DNA of 64,000 nt from Diatrype stigma (taxonomy: Eukaryota; Ascomycota; Sordariomycetes; Xylariales; Diatrypaceae): NCBI GenBank assembly GCA_022225965.2, contig JAKJXP020000018.1, forward strand, positions 186,001 through 250,000, read 5' to 3'. This document shows, piece by piece, positions 45,503-56,113 of the stretch (its first letter is position 1; the number at the start of each line of letters is the position of its first letter). The translations under genes and the position numbers were made by a program. Below the pieces are notes generated by a model. The model was not told the DNA's origin and did not search any database. It was given only the letters and a program-made list of their open reading frames with translations.

Positions 45503-46769
45503 TCAGGTATGAAGGGGGTCCATATCTTCAACACCCGATTCGACCCCTACGTATTGCGTTCTCCTCATGATACCCTCAACAGGTCCCAAGAGCCTTGCAA
45601 ACGCTCTTTTCCCCATGGTTGCAACCTTAACCTCTGTTGCGCTGACAACGCTCGCAGCACGCGGCGCATCATTCAACAAAGCGAGCTCGCCAAAGAAGTC
45701 ACCTTTCTTGTAGTGCTTGACGGATTGAGACTCTCCAGCCTTGAACGCATCTGCTTCGCCTGATTCAAGCAGGAAGAAAGACTCGCCAATATCTCCCTGG
45801 CTAATTATACGGTGTCCTGCTGGAAACTTCAAAGTCTCAAGGGCATCGGCAATCTTGGATCGTTCATAGGGCGTGAGAGATGAGAGAAGTGGCACCTCCT
45901 CCAGGAAGCTTTCGTATAGTCGCCTTCGTGCGAAGGTTGACTCCATAAGAATACGGCGGAACGTGACTCGGTCGAGAGCCCAGAGGTTGCAGTTGGACTC
46001 AGCCGAGACTACGGTAGCAGCTCGAGGGGCATTGTACATCAGAGCGAGTTCACCAAATGAGCCCCCCGGTTGGATAGTGTTGACTCTCTGGCCCAATCCA
46101 TCGGGACCAGGTTGTAGTGCACCCTTTTCATGGACATATACATCAAAGGAGCCTCTTTCCACAATGTAGAAGTAATCTCCTGCATCGCCTTGTATAATCA
46201 CCTAGCATACGGTTAGTGGTGTGAGCCTTCGGAGACGCTATATGCTCTATGCCCGGAGTGCGTACCTTAATATCCTTGGCTGGGATGGGTTTTTCCTGCA
46301 ACGCTCCCAAGATTTGCGCGCCTTGCTCATCGTCCATGTGGCTGAAGAGGAAGTTCCCCTCGATGGACTTCTTGAGTCGCGCGATTTGCTCCTCGGTTTT
46401 AGGGTATGAAGGCGGCGTCCAGTTATCATTGGCATCGGCTACAGGCTTCAGCGACTCTGCTGACACTGAAGTACGACGACCAAAGTTGTATTGCGCAGGA
46501 TACGAGTCCGGATTCGGAGGTGTCCTCAGAGCGGAGGGTGGGCCGTCCGTGGAACCATCCCCGCCAAATGGTCCGCGGAAGGGCGCAGCGGATCCGTTCA
46601 GCACGCCAAAGTTCGGGGTGGTGGGAGAAGTGATTGTGTCGTTCTCATCTTCTTCAATCACGTTCAGCAGTTCACCAGACGGACCATTGCCCGTATCGAG
46701 TCTGGTCTCCTCGGGACTAAAGGGGTTGGAATTTGCCGCAAAGGGGCTCGTGAACGTAGGACCCGACAT
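45503..46769 (-). CDS. pkaR: cAMP-dependent protein kinase regulatory subunit
   Basis: Binds and inhibits the PKA catalytic subunit until cAMP releases it. Two exons, 46769-46266 and 46201-45503, 400 aa. The inhibitory site GRRTSVSAES (RRTS at 98-101) has Ser at the phospho-acceptor position, so it is RII-like. Two cAMP-binding domains carry the phosphate-binding cassettes FGELALMYNAPRAATV (217-232) and FGELALLNDAPRAASV (338-353), each with the essential Glu and Arg. The N-terminal 97 residues are Ser/Pro/Asn-rich and no dimerisation/docking helix pair is visible in frame. An upstream, out-of-frame stretch resembles part of one (see findings). Length agrees with other filamentous-fungal R subunits of about 385-405 aa. 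Confidence 0.95.
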
Positions 46770-46944
46770 GACAACGATAATGGGGACTTTGTGAATGGGA
46801 GGGGTTCCTTTTGGATCGCTGTTCCGCCCGTTGATCCGCTAGGCGATTCTGAGTGAGGTCGGCGCAGTATTTCGGGATATAGGATAGGTTCGGAAGACCG
46901 ATATGGGTTTCAAGGTTCTCTGTTTCTAGTGAGTGAGCGTTCAA
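46717..46944 (-). promoter_or_regulatory. Possible overlapping uORF of pkaR (75 codons)
   Basis: An ATG at 46944, 175 nt upstream of the pkaR start, opens a frame that runs through the pkaR ATG in another frame and stops at 46717. If it lies in the mRNA leader it would reduce initiation at pkaR. Transcript limits are unknown. Confidence 0.3.
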
Positions 46945-49827
46945 TTATGACATAATGCATCTTGCATATACCCGAGAATGGACTAGGAGAGAGACATATG
47001 CAATGTGAATGAAGGCTACTAACCCAATCAACAGCTAGTCGACCGAAATCTACAGGTTCAACAGGCGTGCTTGTTAGCTATGAAGATGCTAGTCCAAGTA
47101 TCGTATATTGTTGTTGCAATTGGAGCGTATGTGTCGGGAGCCGGCGTTGTATAAATAAATATAGGGAACTTGGGGGCAGCAGGGGACGAGGCTCGCTTGC
47201 CTGCCTAGGGAACAAGAGGTGACAATAACGTAAGACGGCTAAACGAAGGATGACAAACGTACAAAGAATGCTAATATGGAGAGCAGGTTTAGAGGCAAGG
47301 TGTAGATGCTTGTCGTTCAACGCGACCTCTGTAGACAACAGTGATAGGTAGGTAATGTAGATAGGTAGCTAGGTGTAGAATAAGTATAGGACAAGTCCTG
47401 TCGGCTCTTGTGTAAGAGGCAGAAGATAAGGTAAGCAAGGGGAATCGAGGATAGGTAAGCGGGATACAATGGAGAAGGGGAAAATGAGTACGAGAAAAGC
47501 GGGAGATGATATGGGAGATGAAAGACGCAGGCAGGTGCTTGTGTAGGTATGGTGTATGGATGTATGGGTGTATGGTGCAGGTGTGTGGTGTGTGGTAGGT
47601 ATGTGGTGTATGGCTAGGTTATGCGCACACACGCATACCTCCTTCGTAAGGTAATGTCGAGGAGGTAAAAGGCGGGCGTCACTTACTCCGCAATTTAGCA
47701 AGGTTTCGACGGCTCGATTGGCCGCTGCGGTTTGGTTTTAGATGATAGAAATGTAGCTCCAAAGGTGGAACTAAACAAAACGGCCTCAGTCCTCAATTTA
47801 CTAGCTGCCTGGAGGGTAAAGCGTCTTCTGACCGATGTTCTCGAATTTGCAAAGAAGATAGTAGTGAATGGAAGCCAGAGAGAGTAGAACTATAGGACAT
47901 AGTCAGGATCGAGCTATTCCGTACAGATGGGACACATCATCGGGGGGTTCTTTGCTGCTGCAGGTGGATGAGCGATGAGCTCAATTGTGGTGAATGAATG
48001 GAGGGGCAGAGAGAAAGCACAGACCATAAGGGAAGAGTCCCCGAGATAAAGTTATTCGGCTACAGGGTTACCAGGGTCTGCAGGGTCTGGCTGACACTTT
48101 GGGGACGGTCAAAGAGACGGGGGCTGGCAAGGAGTCAAGGACTGGCTCTTTTATTAGCGACTAGGTGATGGGTGGGCAGGCTCTTATTAGCTTGCTTCAG
48201 TGGTATCGCAAGCAGGCAGGTATGTTCCAAGGTTGCATAAAGAAGGGGGGGTATGTAACACCTACATTTATTACGACTAAATGATAAAGGGGGGAGTGAG
48301 ACGAATTGCGGAAGGCAAAGCTGTTGGAAGTGCCTACTCTCTGTTGCCTATCGCATATTTGATGAATGGTTTATTAGGTTCAAGGTTGACAGGCTCTATT
48401 TCTAGTCACTTTAAGGTTGAGGTTGAGGGTGGTGGCAAAAACCTGGCAGTGACGATATCCAACGTCGTCGGTACCTACCTACCAGCCTACCTAGGTAGAC
48501 ACCTCCAGGGCTACATGCAGTGTGTACCTGTAGGCATCCATGGATACATTATGGACAGTGGTAGCTACTACTGAGGGGCTTCAGGGGGGCCGGGGAACAT
48601 CAGGCAGCCAGCAGCCTTTCAGTGCTGTGGACTGCAGGTGGTTCATTCCACTTTCTGGAAGGAATTCGGTGATTCACATCAATCAAAGCAGCTGCGGGTG
48701 TGTCCTTTCAAGAGCGGGGCCATGCTGCCAAAAACCGGGCCTTCCCCCTCTTGGATTCCTTCTAGAAAGGAGCACAGGCCACAACCGAGTGCGACCCCAG
48801 TTTCTCATCTGCCCAGCTGCCGATGAACCAAGGCACCGTGTCATTGCCAAGTGCCCAGTGACGCGACCGGCAGGCGCCTCCCTGCGACTCATCTCCCGCA
48901 GCTGTCCAGCTTTGATGCTTCAATTCGTGGGTTCCGATATGAAGTAGGTACCTTGTTGATTACAGCTTTTGACTATCGTTCGATATGGGATTACCATGTA
49001 CCGAGGTATTTGTGATCCTATCCTCTTCGGGAACATTCGGTTCAAGGAAGAAAAGGGGATCCCGTCGGCCCTGTGTGGCTGCTGAAAATTGCAATAGGGC
49101 TGTAGCCTGTAGCGTGTTCCCGAAGTCGATTGTTCTACGCTCCTTCTAGAAGGAAAGGCATGGTCTAAGCTTCATACACCGAACTCGGGCACTCCTGGCG
49201 AGAATGACATAAGCCCGACGACGTTACCATCAATCAATATCACCTGCAGTCATATGCAGACACTCATTTGAATGACTCAGGCTGTTCTGGTCCGGGTGCA
49301 TTCAGGTGCCTATTTCTGACAATGAGCTACCTAGACCTCGAATCTATATGTATGGATGTAGCTCTTCATACAGAACGACACACAAATACTCAAGGGACCG
49401 AGGTAAAATAAAGGTACGTAGCTTCAGATAAAACCCCAATTCGGAAATACGATGATATGCAGATAAATTGATGTATGAATACTACGTAGTATTGTGGAAG
49501 ACCTACGAAGGCCTTCATAACGATCCTCTAATAACGGTCCATGTCCGTGAAAGTCTTAGTTACAGCATACCTAGATCGTTCCATCACGTGGTTATCCGTG
49601 CTCGGAATTGCCGAGCCCTGTCAAGAGAAAAACGTGAGCACAGTGGAGTGCGCTCAGAGGCTCGAGCCAAGCCAGCATGAGCATGAGTTTAACTACGTAC
49701 AGGGGAAAGATGAAACCCGCACACTTCCAGGTTTACTTGTACATAGCCAGCTATGCATGCATGATGTACCTGTGCAGTCTGGGTTAGGCAGGTAAGCGCC
49801 TACCTAAGTACATATGTAAGTAGGCAG
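46770..49827. other. Intergenic, 3.0 kb, upstream of pkaR
   Basis: Long flank with GT/GTAT-rich sequence at about 47545-47615. Frames at 47369-47701 (minus) and 48281-48947 (plus) are low-complexity or featureless. It probably carries the pkaR leader and promoter. Confidence 0.45.
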
Positions 49828-51594
49828 TCAAGAGGGCTTCTTCAAGCCACTCCCCTCCATCCCCAGGACCTCCTCCGCCATGGCGATGCCGGCCGCGCGG
49901 CCCGAGAAGATGCAACCGCCGAGGAAGGTGCCCTCGAGCGAGTTGTAGCCGTGGACGCCGCCGCCGCCGAAGCCGGCCGCCTCGCCCGCGGCGTAGAGCC
50001 CCGGGAAGGGCGCGCCGTCGGCGGCCCGGATCACGTTGCTCTGCAGGTTGGTCTCGATGCCGCCCAGGGTCTTGCGCGTCAGAAGGTTCATGCGCACGGC
50101 GATCAGCGGGCCGTAGGCCGGGTCGAGCAGGCGGTGCGGCGGCGCCACGCGCCCGAGCCGGTCCGGCCAGTACCCCCGAGCGTTGTGGATCAGCATCGCC
50201 TGCGCGTCCTTGGCGTAGCGGTTGGCGAACTGCCCGTCGCGCGCCTCCACGACCTCGCGGACGCGCTCGAGCTCGAGCGGCGGCGCCTCGCTCCCCGACC
50301 GCTGCGCCAGCGCGTTCATGCCGGCCACGAGCTCCTCGAGCGTGTCGCGCACCACGAAGTCCTCGCCGTGCTTCTGGAAGTTCTGCACCGGCACCGTGCC
50401 GCTCCGCCCGAACACCCGCGTCGTCAGCAGCTGCCAGATGCTCTTGTTGGTCAGGTCCGGGTTCTGCTCCGAGCCCGACAGGGCGAACTCGCGCGCGATG
50501 ATGGCCTTGGTCAGGATGAACCACGTGTAGTCGTACCCCGTGCTACAGATGTACCGCAGCGTGGCCAGCGTGTCCGACCCGGGGTACAGGAACGGCGGCA
50601 GCCGCTTGCCCGTGGCGTCCAGCCACAGCGACGACGGCGCCGGCAGCACCCGGATCCCGTGGCTCGGCCAGATGGGGTTCCAGTTCGCGAGCCCCTCGGT
50701 GTAGTGCCACATGCGGTCGCGGTTCACCACGCTCGCGCCCGAGCCCTCCGCGATGCCGATCATGCGGCCGTCGACGTGGGCAGGGACGCCGATGACGAAC
50801 TTCTGCGGCACGCGCGGGCCCAGGCGGTCGACGGGCCAGGCCGCCTTGACCGCCTCCACGTTGCCCCCGATGCCGCCCGAGGAGACGAGCACGGCCGACC
50901 CGTAGATTTCGAAGTCGTCCACGACGACCCTCGAGGACTTGACGCCCCGCTCGGCGTCGTCCTCCTCGAGCACCTTGCCCCGGACGCCGATTGCACGGCC
51001 GGTCTTCTCGTCGAGGATCAGCTCGTCGACGCGGTGGCGGAACCGGAACCCGACGAGCGCGTCCTCGCCCCCTCCCTCGGCGGCCTTCTTGACGGGATCG
51101 GCGAAGGCGCGGACGACCTGCGGGCCGGTGCCCCAGGTGAGGTGGAAGCGGGGCACGGAGTTGCCGTGGCCGTCGGCGCGGCCGGCGCCGCGCTCGGCCC
51201 AGCCGACGTTGGCCATGAAGGAGATGCCGCGGGCCTTGACGTAGGCCTCCATGCCGTCGGCGGCGAAGTCGACGAAGGCGTCGGCCCAGCGGCGGGGCCA
51301 GTGGTCCTCGCGCTCGCGGTCGAAGCCCGCCGACCCCTGCCAGTCGCGGCGCGCCAGCTCGCGCGAGTCCTGGATGCCGCACCGCCGCTGCTCCGCCGAG
51401 TTCACGCAGAAGATGCCCCCCAGCGACCAGAACGCCTGCCCCCCCAGGTTCTTGTCGTTCTCCTGGTCCACGATCACCGCGCGCACCCCCCGCTGCGTCA
51501 GCTCGAACGCGGCCACCAGCCCGGCGAGCCCGCCGCCGACGATGATGACCGGCTCGTGGCTGCCGGCTGCCTTCGTCTTCGACGAGGAAGGCAT
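49828..51594 (-). CDS. FAD-dependent dehydrogenase, bacterial-type (COG3573/KstD-like)
   Basis: Single exon, 588 aa. The Rossmann start VIIVGGGLAGLVAAFELTQR binds FAD. The following NLGGQAFWSLGGIFCVNS, DSRELARRDWQGSAGFDRE, GHGNSVPRFHLTWGTGP, GVPAHVDGRMIGIAE and RMWHYTEGLANWNPIWP segments, and the C-terminal GLYAAGEAAGFGGGGVHGYN with SLEGTFLGGCIFSGRAAG, are the wording of bacterial FAD-binding dehydrogenases related to 3-ketosteroid delta-1-dehydrogenase and fumarate reductase flavoproteins. The substrate is unknown. There are no introns and GC3 is very high. The close match to the bacterial pattern over the whole length suggests transfer from bacteria, but vertical fungal inheritance after an old transfer is possible. 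No targeting signal is visible. Confidence 0.88.
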   Translation of the reverse strand: MPSSSKTKAAGSHEPVIIVGGGLAGLVAAFELTQRGVRAVIVDQENDKNLGGQAFWSLGGIFCVNSAEQRRCGIQDSRELARRDWQGSAGFDREREDHWPRRWADAFVDFAADGMEAYVKARGISFMANVGWAERGAGRADGHGNSVPRFHLTWGTGPQVVRAFADPVKKAAEGGGEDALVGFRFRHRVDELILDEKTGRAIGVRGKVLEEDDAERGVKSSRVVVDDFEIYGSAVLVSSGGIGGNVEAVKAAWPVDRLGPRVPQKFVIGVPAHVDGRMIGIAEGSGASVVNRDRMWHYTEGLANWNPIWPSHGIRVLPAPSSLWLDATGKRLPPFLYPGSDTLATLRYICSTGYDYTWFILTKAIIAREFALSGSEQNPDLTNKSIWQLLTTRVFGRSGTVPVQNFQKHGEDFVVRDTLEELVAGMNALAQRSGSEAPPLELERVREVVEARDGQFANRYAKDAQAMLIHNARGYWPDRLGRVAPPHRLLDPAYGPLIAVRMNLLTRKTLGGIETNLQSNVIRAADGAPFPGLYAAGEAAGFGGGGVHGYNSLEGTFLGGCIFSGRAAGIAMAEEVLGMEGSGLKKPS

Positions 51595-52607
51595 GATGGT
51601 GGTGGAAGTGTGATTGATGGTGATAAGATGTTCTAGCGGAGAGTTGAAGTGGGACGGCCTCGACTTAGACTAGACGGCCTGCAATTCCTATGTATAAGCT
51701 AGATTGCACTTTGTAAGACCTCGTTTACTGTAAAATCAGTGGAACCCTTTATAGCGGGATGACCGGAGTTGGAGTGGGGCCGTCAAGAGTCCCATGTGCG
51801 TAAGTACGCAGATATGCAGATGGATATGGTGTGTTCACTGTGTTGAGTCTGCTGATAGGGTCGTGGCATTGGCATATGTGATTTGTTCTATGAACCTGCT
51901 AAATAACAAAGAATATGTCGATTGGCATATTGTAAGGCTACCGCATTGTCAGCTCCTCGTGCCGTAATAAATGATTCGGCCGGTGATTTCAGTCGGGGTT
52001 TATGAAGGGAGGCACAGTGGAAGGAAGCTGTCAGGCTACCAGCGCTTCTCCGCAACCCACATTTTATAGTGCCTCGGCTGACCCCAGATCTTATGATGCC
52101 AACAGCCCGGGCCGATTCAGCGCCATCCTGGAATTGGACGCTAAAAAGCCGAAATCCGCAAGGATCTCCAACACGAAACTCCGTACATGCCACAAACTCT
52201 ACGGATAGAGAAAGAGTAAGTCGATGGTCGTACGATCGAAGGCGCAGCTCCCTTGGTTCTACCCTGAGAACCATTGGAATCTGAACTTGGTGAGACAAGA
52301 GCAGGATGGGAGGGGTAGCGATTAAATCTTGGGTTACCTAGCCGACCTTAGCCTTGCCAGGCGCCGAGGATCGTTGTAGTGTGGTAACACAGCATCAATA
52401 TTCCGTCCTTTTCCCAAGTGGCGTTTTATCACTTGGAAAAGGGATAGTTAGATGGTTATTATGAACGTGGCAACCAATGGATGATTGCATATATGTATCT
52501 AACACACGAGCCCTTTCATACCCGACACGCAACACGAACCGCTTACTCGGATACGCAATGAATCTAGAAACAGGTACTTTATTGAGAGATCTTTAAAACG
52601 TACTTGA
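51595..52607. other. Intergenic, 1.0 kb
   Basis: Upstream of the FAD dehydrogenase and downstream of the cytidylyltransferase. A 136-codon minus frame at 51888-52298 has no recognisable feature. Around 52410-52445 a CTTTTCCCAAGTG and CACTTGGAAAAGGG pair forms an inverted repeat. Confidence 0.45.
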
Positions 52608-54147
52608 TCAAGCACAGTTTTTCTCCTCGCGGGTGCGCTGCTCCGCCTCCAATATCTCTCTCTGCCTAGCAGCGGACTCGACCTCGGCTTTCACCCCTTT
52701 CTTCCTCTGCCGGGCCTCGTACATGTCGCGGCTCTTCATGATGCGCTGCACGATGGTGCCGGCGTTGACGTCCTCGTACTGGTGCCGCGGGATCTCCTGG
52801 AAGATTCCCATGAGTTTCGGCGCCGTGTACGGATCCGACTCGAGCGGGATGAACGACGTTGGGCCGTGGTATACGGCGTCGGGGGCCCCCCAGGGCAGAG
52901 ACGTAAGGTACGACTTGGTCGGCACGAAGGGGGCGCCGAATACGACCGCGTGTATGTACTGCGAAGTGGGATTAGTAAGGATTAATCATAGCTTCTCGAA
53001 TATGGAAACAGCCTTACCCGGCACTGCAGTACGCAGAGTCCTCGCTCGTAGATGTTCATGATGGGATAGTTGACCCCCTTCCACTGGTTTATGACCTGGT
53101 CGTCGTGGACACCAGCCACCACGAAAACGGGGCCGTAGTCGTTGCCCTTTCCGCGGCGCTCGTCCACATTCTGCTGGTCGTACCATCCTTGCTGTCTCGC
53201 TAGCTTCTCCTCGGCCTCCGCCACCTGCCGGAGGAACTCGATGTGGCCGCTGGAGAAGAGGTCGAAGCCGCCGTCGACGTAGACGACGCGCTGGCCGGGT
53301 CTCGGCCCCTGCCCCTTCAGGAGGGGGCGGAAGGCGCCGGACTCGTCCTTGGCCGCGGCGCCCTTGACCTGGGCGGCGGTGCCCTCGGACGACGCGGACC
53401 AGAACCAGACGTCGGCGCCGGGGTTCCTGCCGGTCTCGTCGGTGGCGTACAGGCGGATGCGCTCGGTCATGGCGCGGCCGCGGGCCAGGCGCTCGGGCGC
53501 GGTGCCCTCCTCGCCCTCGTCGCCGGCGAGCGTCCGCTCGAGCGACCGGATGAAGTGCGTGCGGGTGCACAGCAGCATGCGGCCGACGAGGTCGGTGGTG
53601 GAGATGCTCGGCGTGCGCTTGACCACCTTGAAGCGCCCTGCGGCCTTGACGAACCGGTAGCAGTCCTCGCCGCTGCTGTCCGACGTGATGTCGTCGCCGT
53701 GCACGACGTACTTGCACCCGAAGTGGCTGATGAACGACAGCTGCGTGACGTACGGTGCGTACGGGACAGACCGGGTGACCCAGCGGCAGGCATCTACCGC
53801 AGCGATGCTTCATAGGATGATGTTATGTCAGCATATTGCCTTTTTGGCCTATTTGGGGCAGACTGAAAAGGGGGAGGGGGTGGGGGTCGGTAAAGCTTAG
53901 CCAACCTAGCACCATCTACGAGCTATCCTTACCGTTCCTGCAGGTTCATGACAGTTGGGCCCTTGTTCTCCAGTATCGACTCGTCGGAATGGATCCCCAC
54001 GTATAGCTCATCGCCCAGTTGTCGGGCCTGCAGCATAGCGCCCGCGTGTCCATGGTGGAAAAAGTCCCAGCAGCCATCAACCCAGATGCGACCTTCGAGG
54101 ATCTCTGGGGCGGGAGGTCCCGAGAGGACCTCTTCTTCCGAGCTCAT
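52608..54147 (-). CDS. ECT1: Ethanolamine-phosphate cytidylyltransferase
   Basis: Makes CDP-ethanolamine from CTP and phosphoethanolamine, the middle step of the Kennedy pathway to phosphatidylethanolamine. Three exons: 54147-53933, 53807-53018 and 52958-52608, 451 aa. Domain 1 starts RIWVDGCWDFFHHGHAGAM (HxGH at 31-34) and contains GDELYVGIHSDE, the ERIAAVDACRWV join across intron 1 and RTPSISTTDLVGRML. Domain 2 begins RVVYVDGGFDLFSSGHIEFL (about 245-264) and contains VAGVHDD and NIYERGLCVLQCRY. The second HxGH motif reads SSGH. The C-terminus ends in a charged helix (RQRKKGVKAEVESAARQRE). Earlier in-frame ATG codons upstream of 54147 exist, but MSSEEE at 54147 fits the family. Confidence 0.93.
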
Positions 54148-55096
54148 TCTTTTGGAAGACGAAGCATGCAGCTCCTTGCTGTTTCCGAGACCCTTCAAAC
54201 TGTAGGTAGAGAATTGCCTGGGTATCTGTCTATGTAGGTAATAAACTGCTGAACGAAAATCGGGACTATGTCTATCGGTGGGATGTTGATAGTACCAAGG
54301 TAGGTACCTACTACTACTCTGTAGGTAGTAGGTAGTTGTTTTAATTACACCGTTTATATCCAGTTCACCTGCCAACTATCCTTAGTACCTACTCTCCTAT
54401 ACAGTGTTCACAGTCAACAAGCACGCAGTATTCTACGGGTCCGCGCGGCCAAGGACAGCAAGGGGCAAATTCTAGTTAGCTAAACCTCGCACTGTATAAC
54501 AACCCCTCATTAGATGCCCTATTCTCAGCTTATACCCATACCCCCTATAGCTTGAGAACCACAAGTACTAATTAACCAGTACCTACTACAGGTATTTAGC
54601 AGCCCTCAAAAGATCAGTCAATAAATGGGTATGTTTTTATATGCTTCGGCTAACATTGTATTTCATGCCATAGATCTTAGTGCCCAGATGCTTCTAAATA
54701 AATACCATAAAGAACTTCACATGGCAATCAGTCACAATGTGGGCAAGAGGGTGCTTGGGGTCTTACTGTATAGTAGTACTACCTAACGATCGCGGGGCAT
54801 GAGACGGATAGCTCCGAGTCCCCGACTATAGGATACCTAGGTAAGTACTTTGAGCGACTGAACCAGAACTACCCCACCATCATCAACCTCTCACATTACT
54901 TGTATTATACAGGTACTCAAGCTGTCCAGCCACATACTTACCTTAGCTTACCCAGGTGTCTCACGATACCCTCAGCTACGGTTACTACCTACATCCTACC
55001 TACCTATGTATAGAATATAAGATAAGGTCTGCCTCGCCCCTGGGTCAGAACAGAACGAAACACATATTTGCATCGTGAGGCACTAGACAACATAAC
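54148..55096. other. Divergent intergenic region
   Basis: Shared upstream region of ECT1 and the PhyH gene. It is rich in GTAGGTA/TACCTAC motifs (54298-54340, 54830-54848, 54985-55012). No gene seen. Confidence 0.5.
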
Positions 55097-56113
55097 ATGG
55101 CTTCAGCAGCCGCCCCTCCCCACGGGGGCGTCACCCCCGAGCAGCTCGAGCAGTTCCACCGGGACGGGTATCTCATCATCCCGGACGCGCTGCCGCCGAC
55201 GACGGTGCGGGCGCTGCTCGACGAGACGCACTCGCTGCTGGACTCGTTCTCGCTGGCGGAGCATCCCATGACGCGGTTCAGCACGGGCGAGAAGTCGGCG
55301 CACGTCGGGGACGACTACTTCCTGACGTCGGGCGACCAGGTGCGGTTCTTCTTCGAGGAGGACGCCTTCGACCCGGCCACGGGGCAGCTCGCCAAGCCCA
55401 AGGCCCGCGCCATCAACAAGATCGGCCACTACCTGCACGGCCTGTCGGCGCCGTTCGCCGCGCTCCTCGACCCGGCGCGCAACCCGGACCTGCGGGGCTC
55501 GGCGGCGACGGGCGGCAGTAGCGTGGCCGCCGGCCGCAAGGAGAGCCACCCGGCCGCGGTGGCCCGCGCCCTCGGCTTCCGCGACCCCCGCGTCCTGCAG
55601 AGCATGGTCATCTGCAAGCAGCCGGAGATCGGCGGCGCCGTGCCGCCCCACCAGGACAGCACCTTCCTGTACACGGACCCGCCCAGCGCCGTCGGCTTCT
55701 GGTACGCGCTCGAGGACGCCACGGCCGAGAACGGCTGCCTCAGCTTCCTGCCGGGGAGCCACCGGTGGGCGCCCGTGCGCCAGCGGTTCGTGCGCCTGCC
55801 CGAGGGCACCGGCACCGGATTCGCCAGCAACGAGGGGCCGAGATTTCCCCCTGGGGAGGAGTACGGCGAGGAAAAGGCCGCGGGGGAGGAGGAGCAGGGA
55901 GAATACAAGATGGGCGAGGTGAAGGCCGGCTCGTTGGTTCTCATTCACGGAAACCTGCTGCACAAGAGCGAGAGGAACACGAGCGACAAAGGTCGGATCA
56001 TTTACACGTTCCATGTCATTGAAGGCGAGGGGACCCGGTATGACGAGCGCAACTGGCTACAACCGCCGAAAGAGGGTTTCACGAAGCTCTACCGAGAAGA
56101 GGGGATACATTGA
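55097..56113 (+). CDS. Phytanoyl-CoA dioxygenase (PhyH) family protein, PHYHD1-like
   Basis: Fe(II)/2-oxoglutarate oxygenase, single exon, 338 aa. The N-terminus QFHRDGYLIIPDALP is the family start. The iron triad is seen as PPHQDSTF (H-x-D) and the distal His in LIHGNLLHKSERN, with the 2-oxoglutarate Arg in RIIYTFH. NGCLSFLPGSHRW is the other conserved block, and VRFFFEEDAFD and INKIGHYLHG are typical of the PHYHD1 branch. The physiological substrate is unknown. A short Glu-rich insert (YGEEKAAGEEEQGEY) sits before the distal His. GC3 is very high until about 55,830 and then falls. It is divergent from ECT1. Confidence 0.9.
   Translation: MASAAAPPHGGVTPEQLEQFHRDGYLIIPDALPPTTVRALLDETHSLLDSFSLAEHPMTRFSTGEKSAHVGDDYFLTSGDQVRFFFEEDAFDPATGQLAKPKARAINKIGHYLHGLSAPFAALLDPARNPDLRGSAATGGSSVAAGRKESHPAAVARALGFRDPRVLQSMVICKQPEIGGAVPPHQDSTFLYTDPPSAVGFWYALEDATAENGCLSFLPGSHRWAPVRQRFVRLPEGTGTGFASNEGPRFPPGEEYGEEKAAGEEEQGEYKMGEVKAGSLVLIHGNLLHKSERNTSDKGRIIYTFHVIEGEGTRYDERNWLQPPKEGFTKLYREEGIH

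Noticed and set aside
48540..48947. 135-codon plus frame
   Set aside because: No domain, no signal peptide, no neighbouring exon; probably chance.
49951..51636. 561-codon plus-strand frame opposite the FAD dehydrogenase
   Set aside because: A GC3 shadow of Arg/Val/Ala repeats; the minus frame has clear FAD motifs.
51888..52298. 136-codon minus frame
   Set aside because: No recognisable feature, and it lies in an ordinary intergenic flank.
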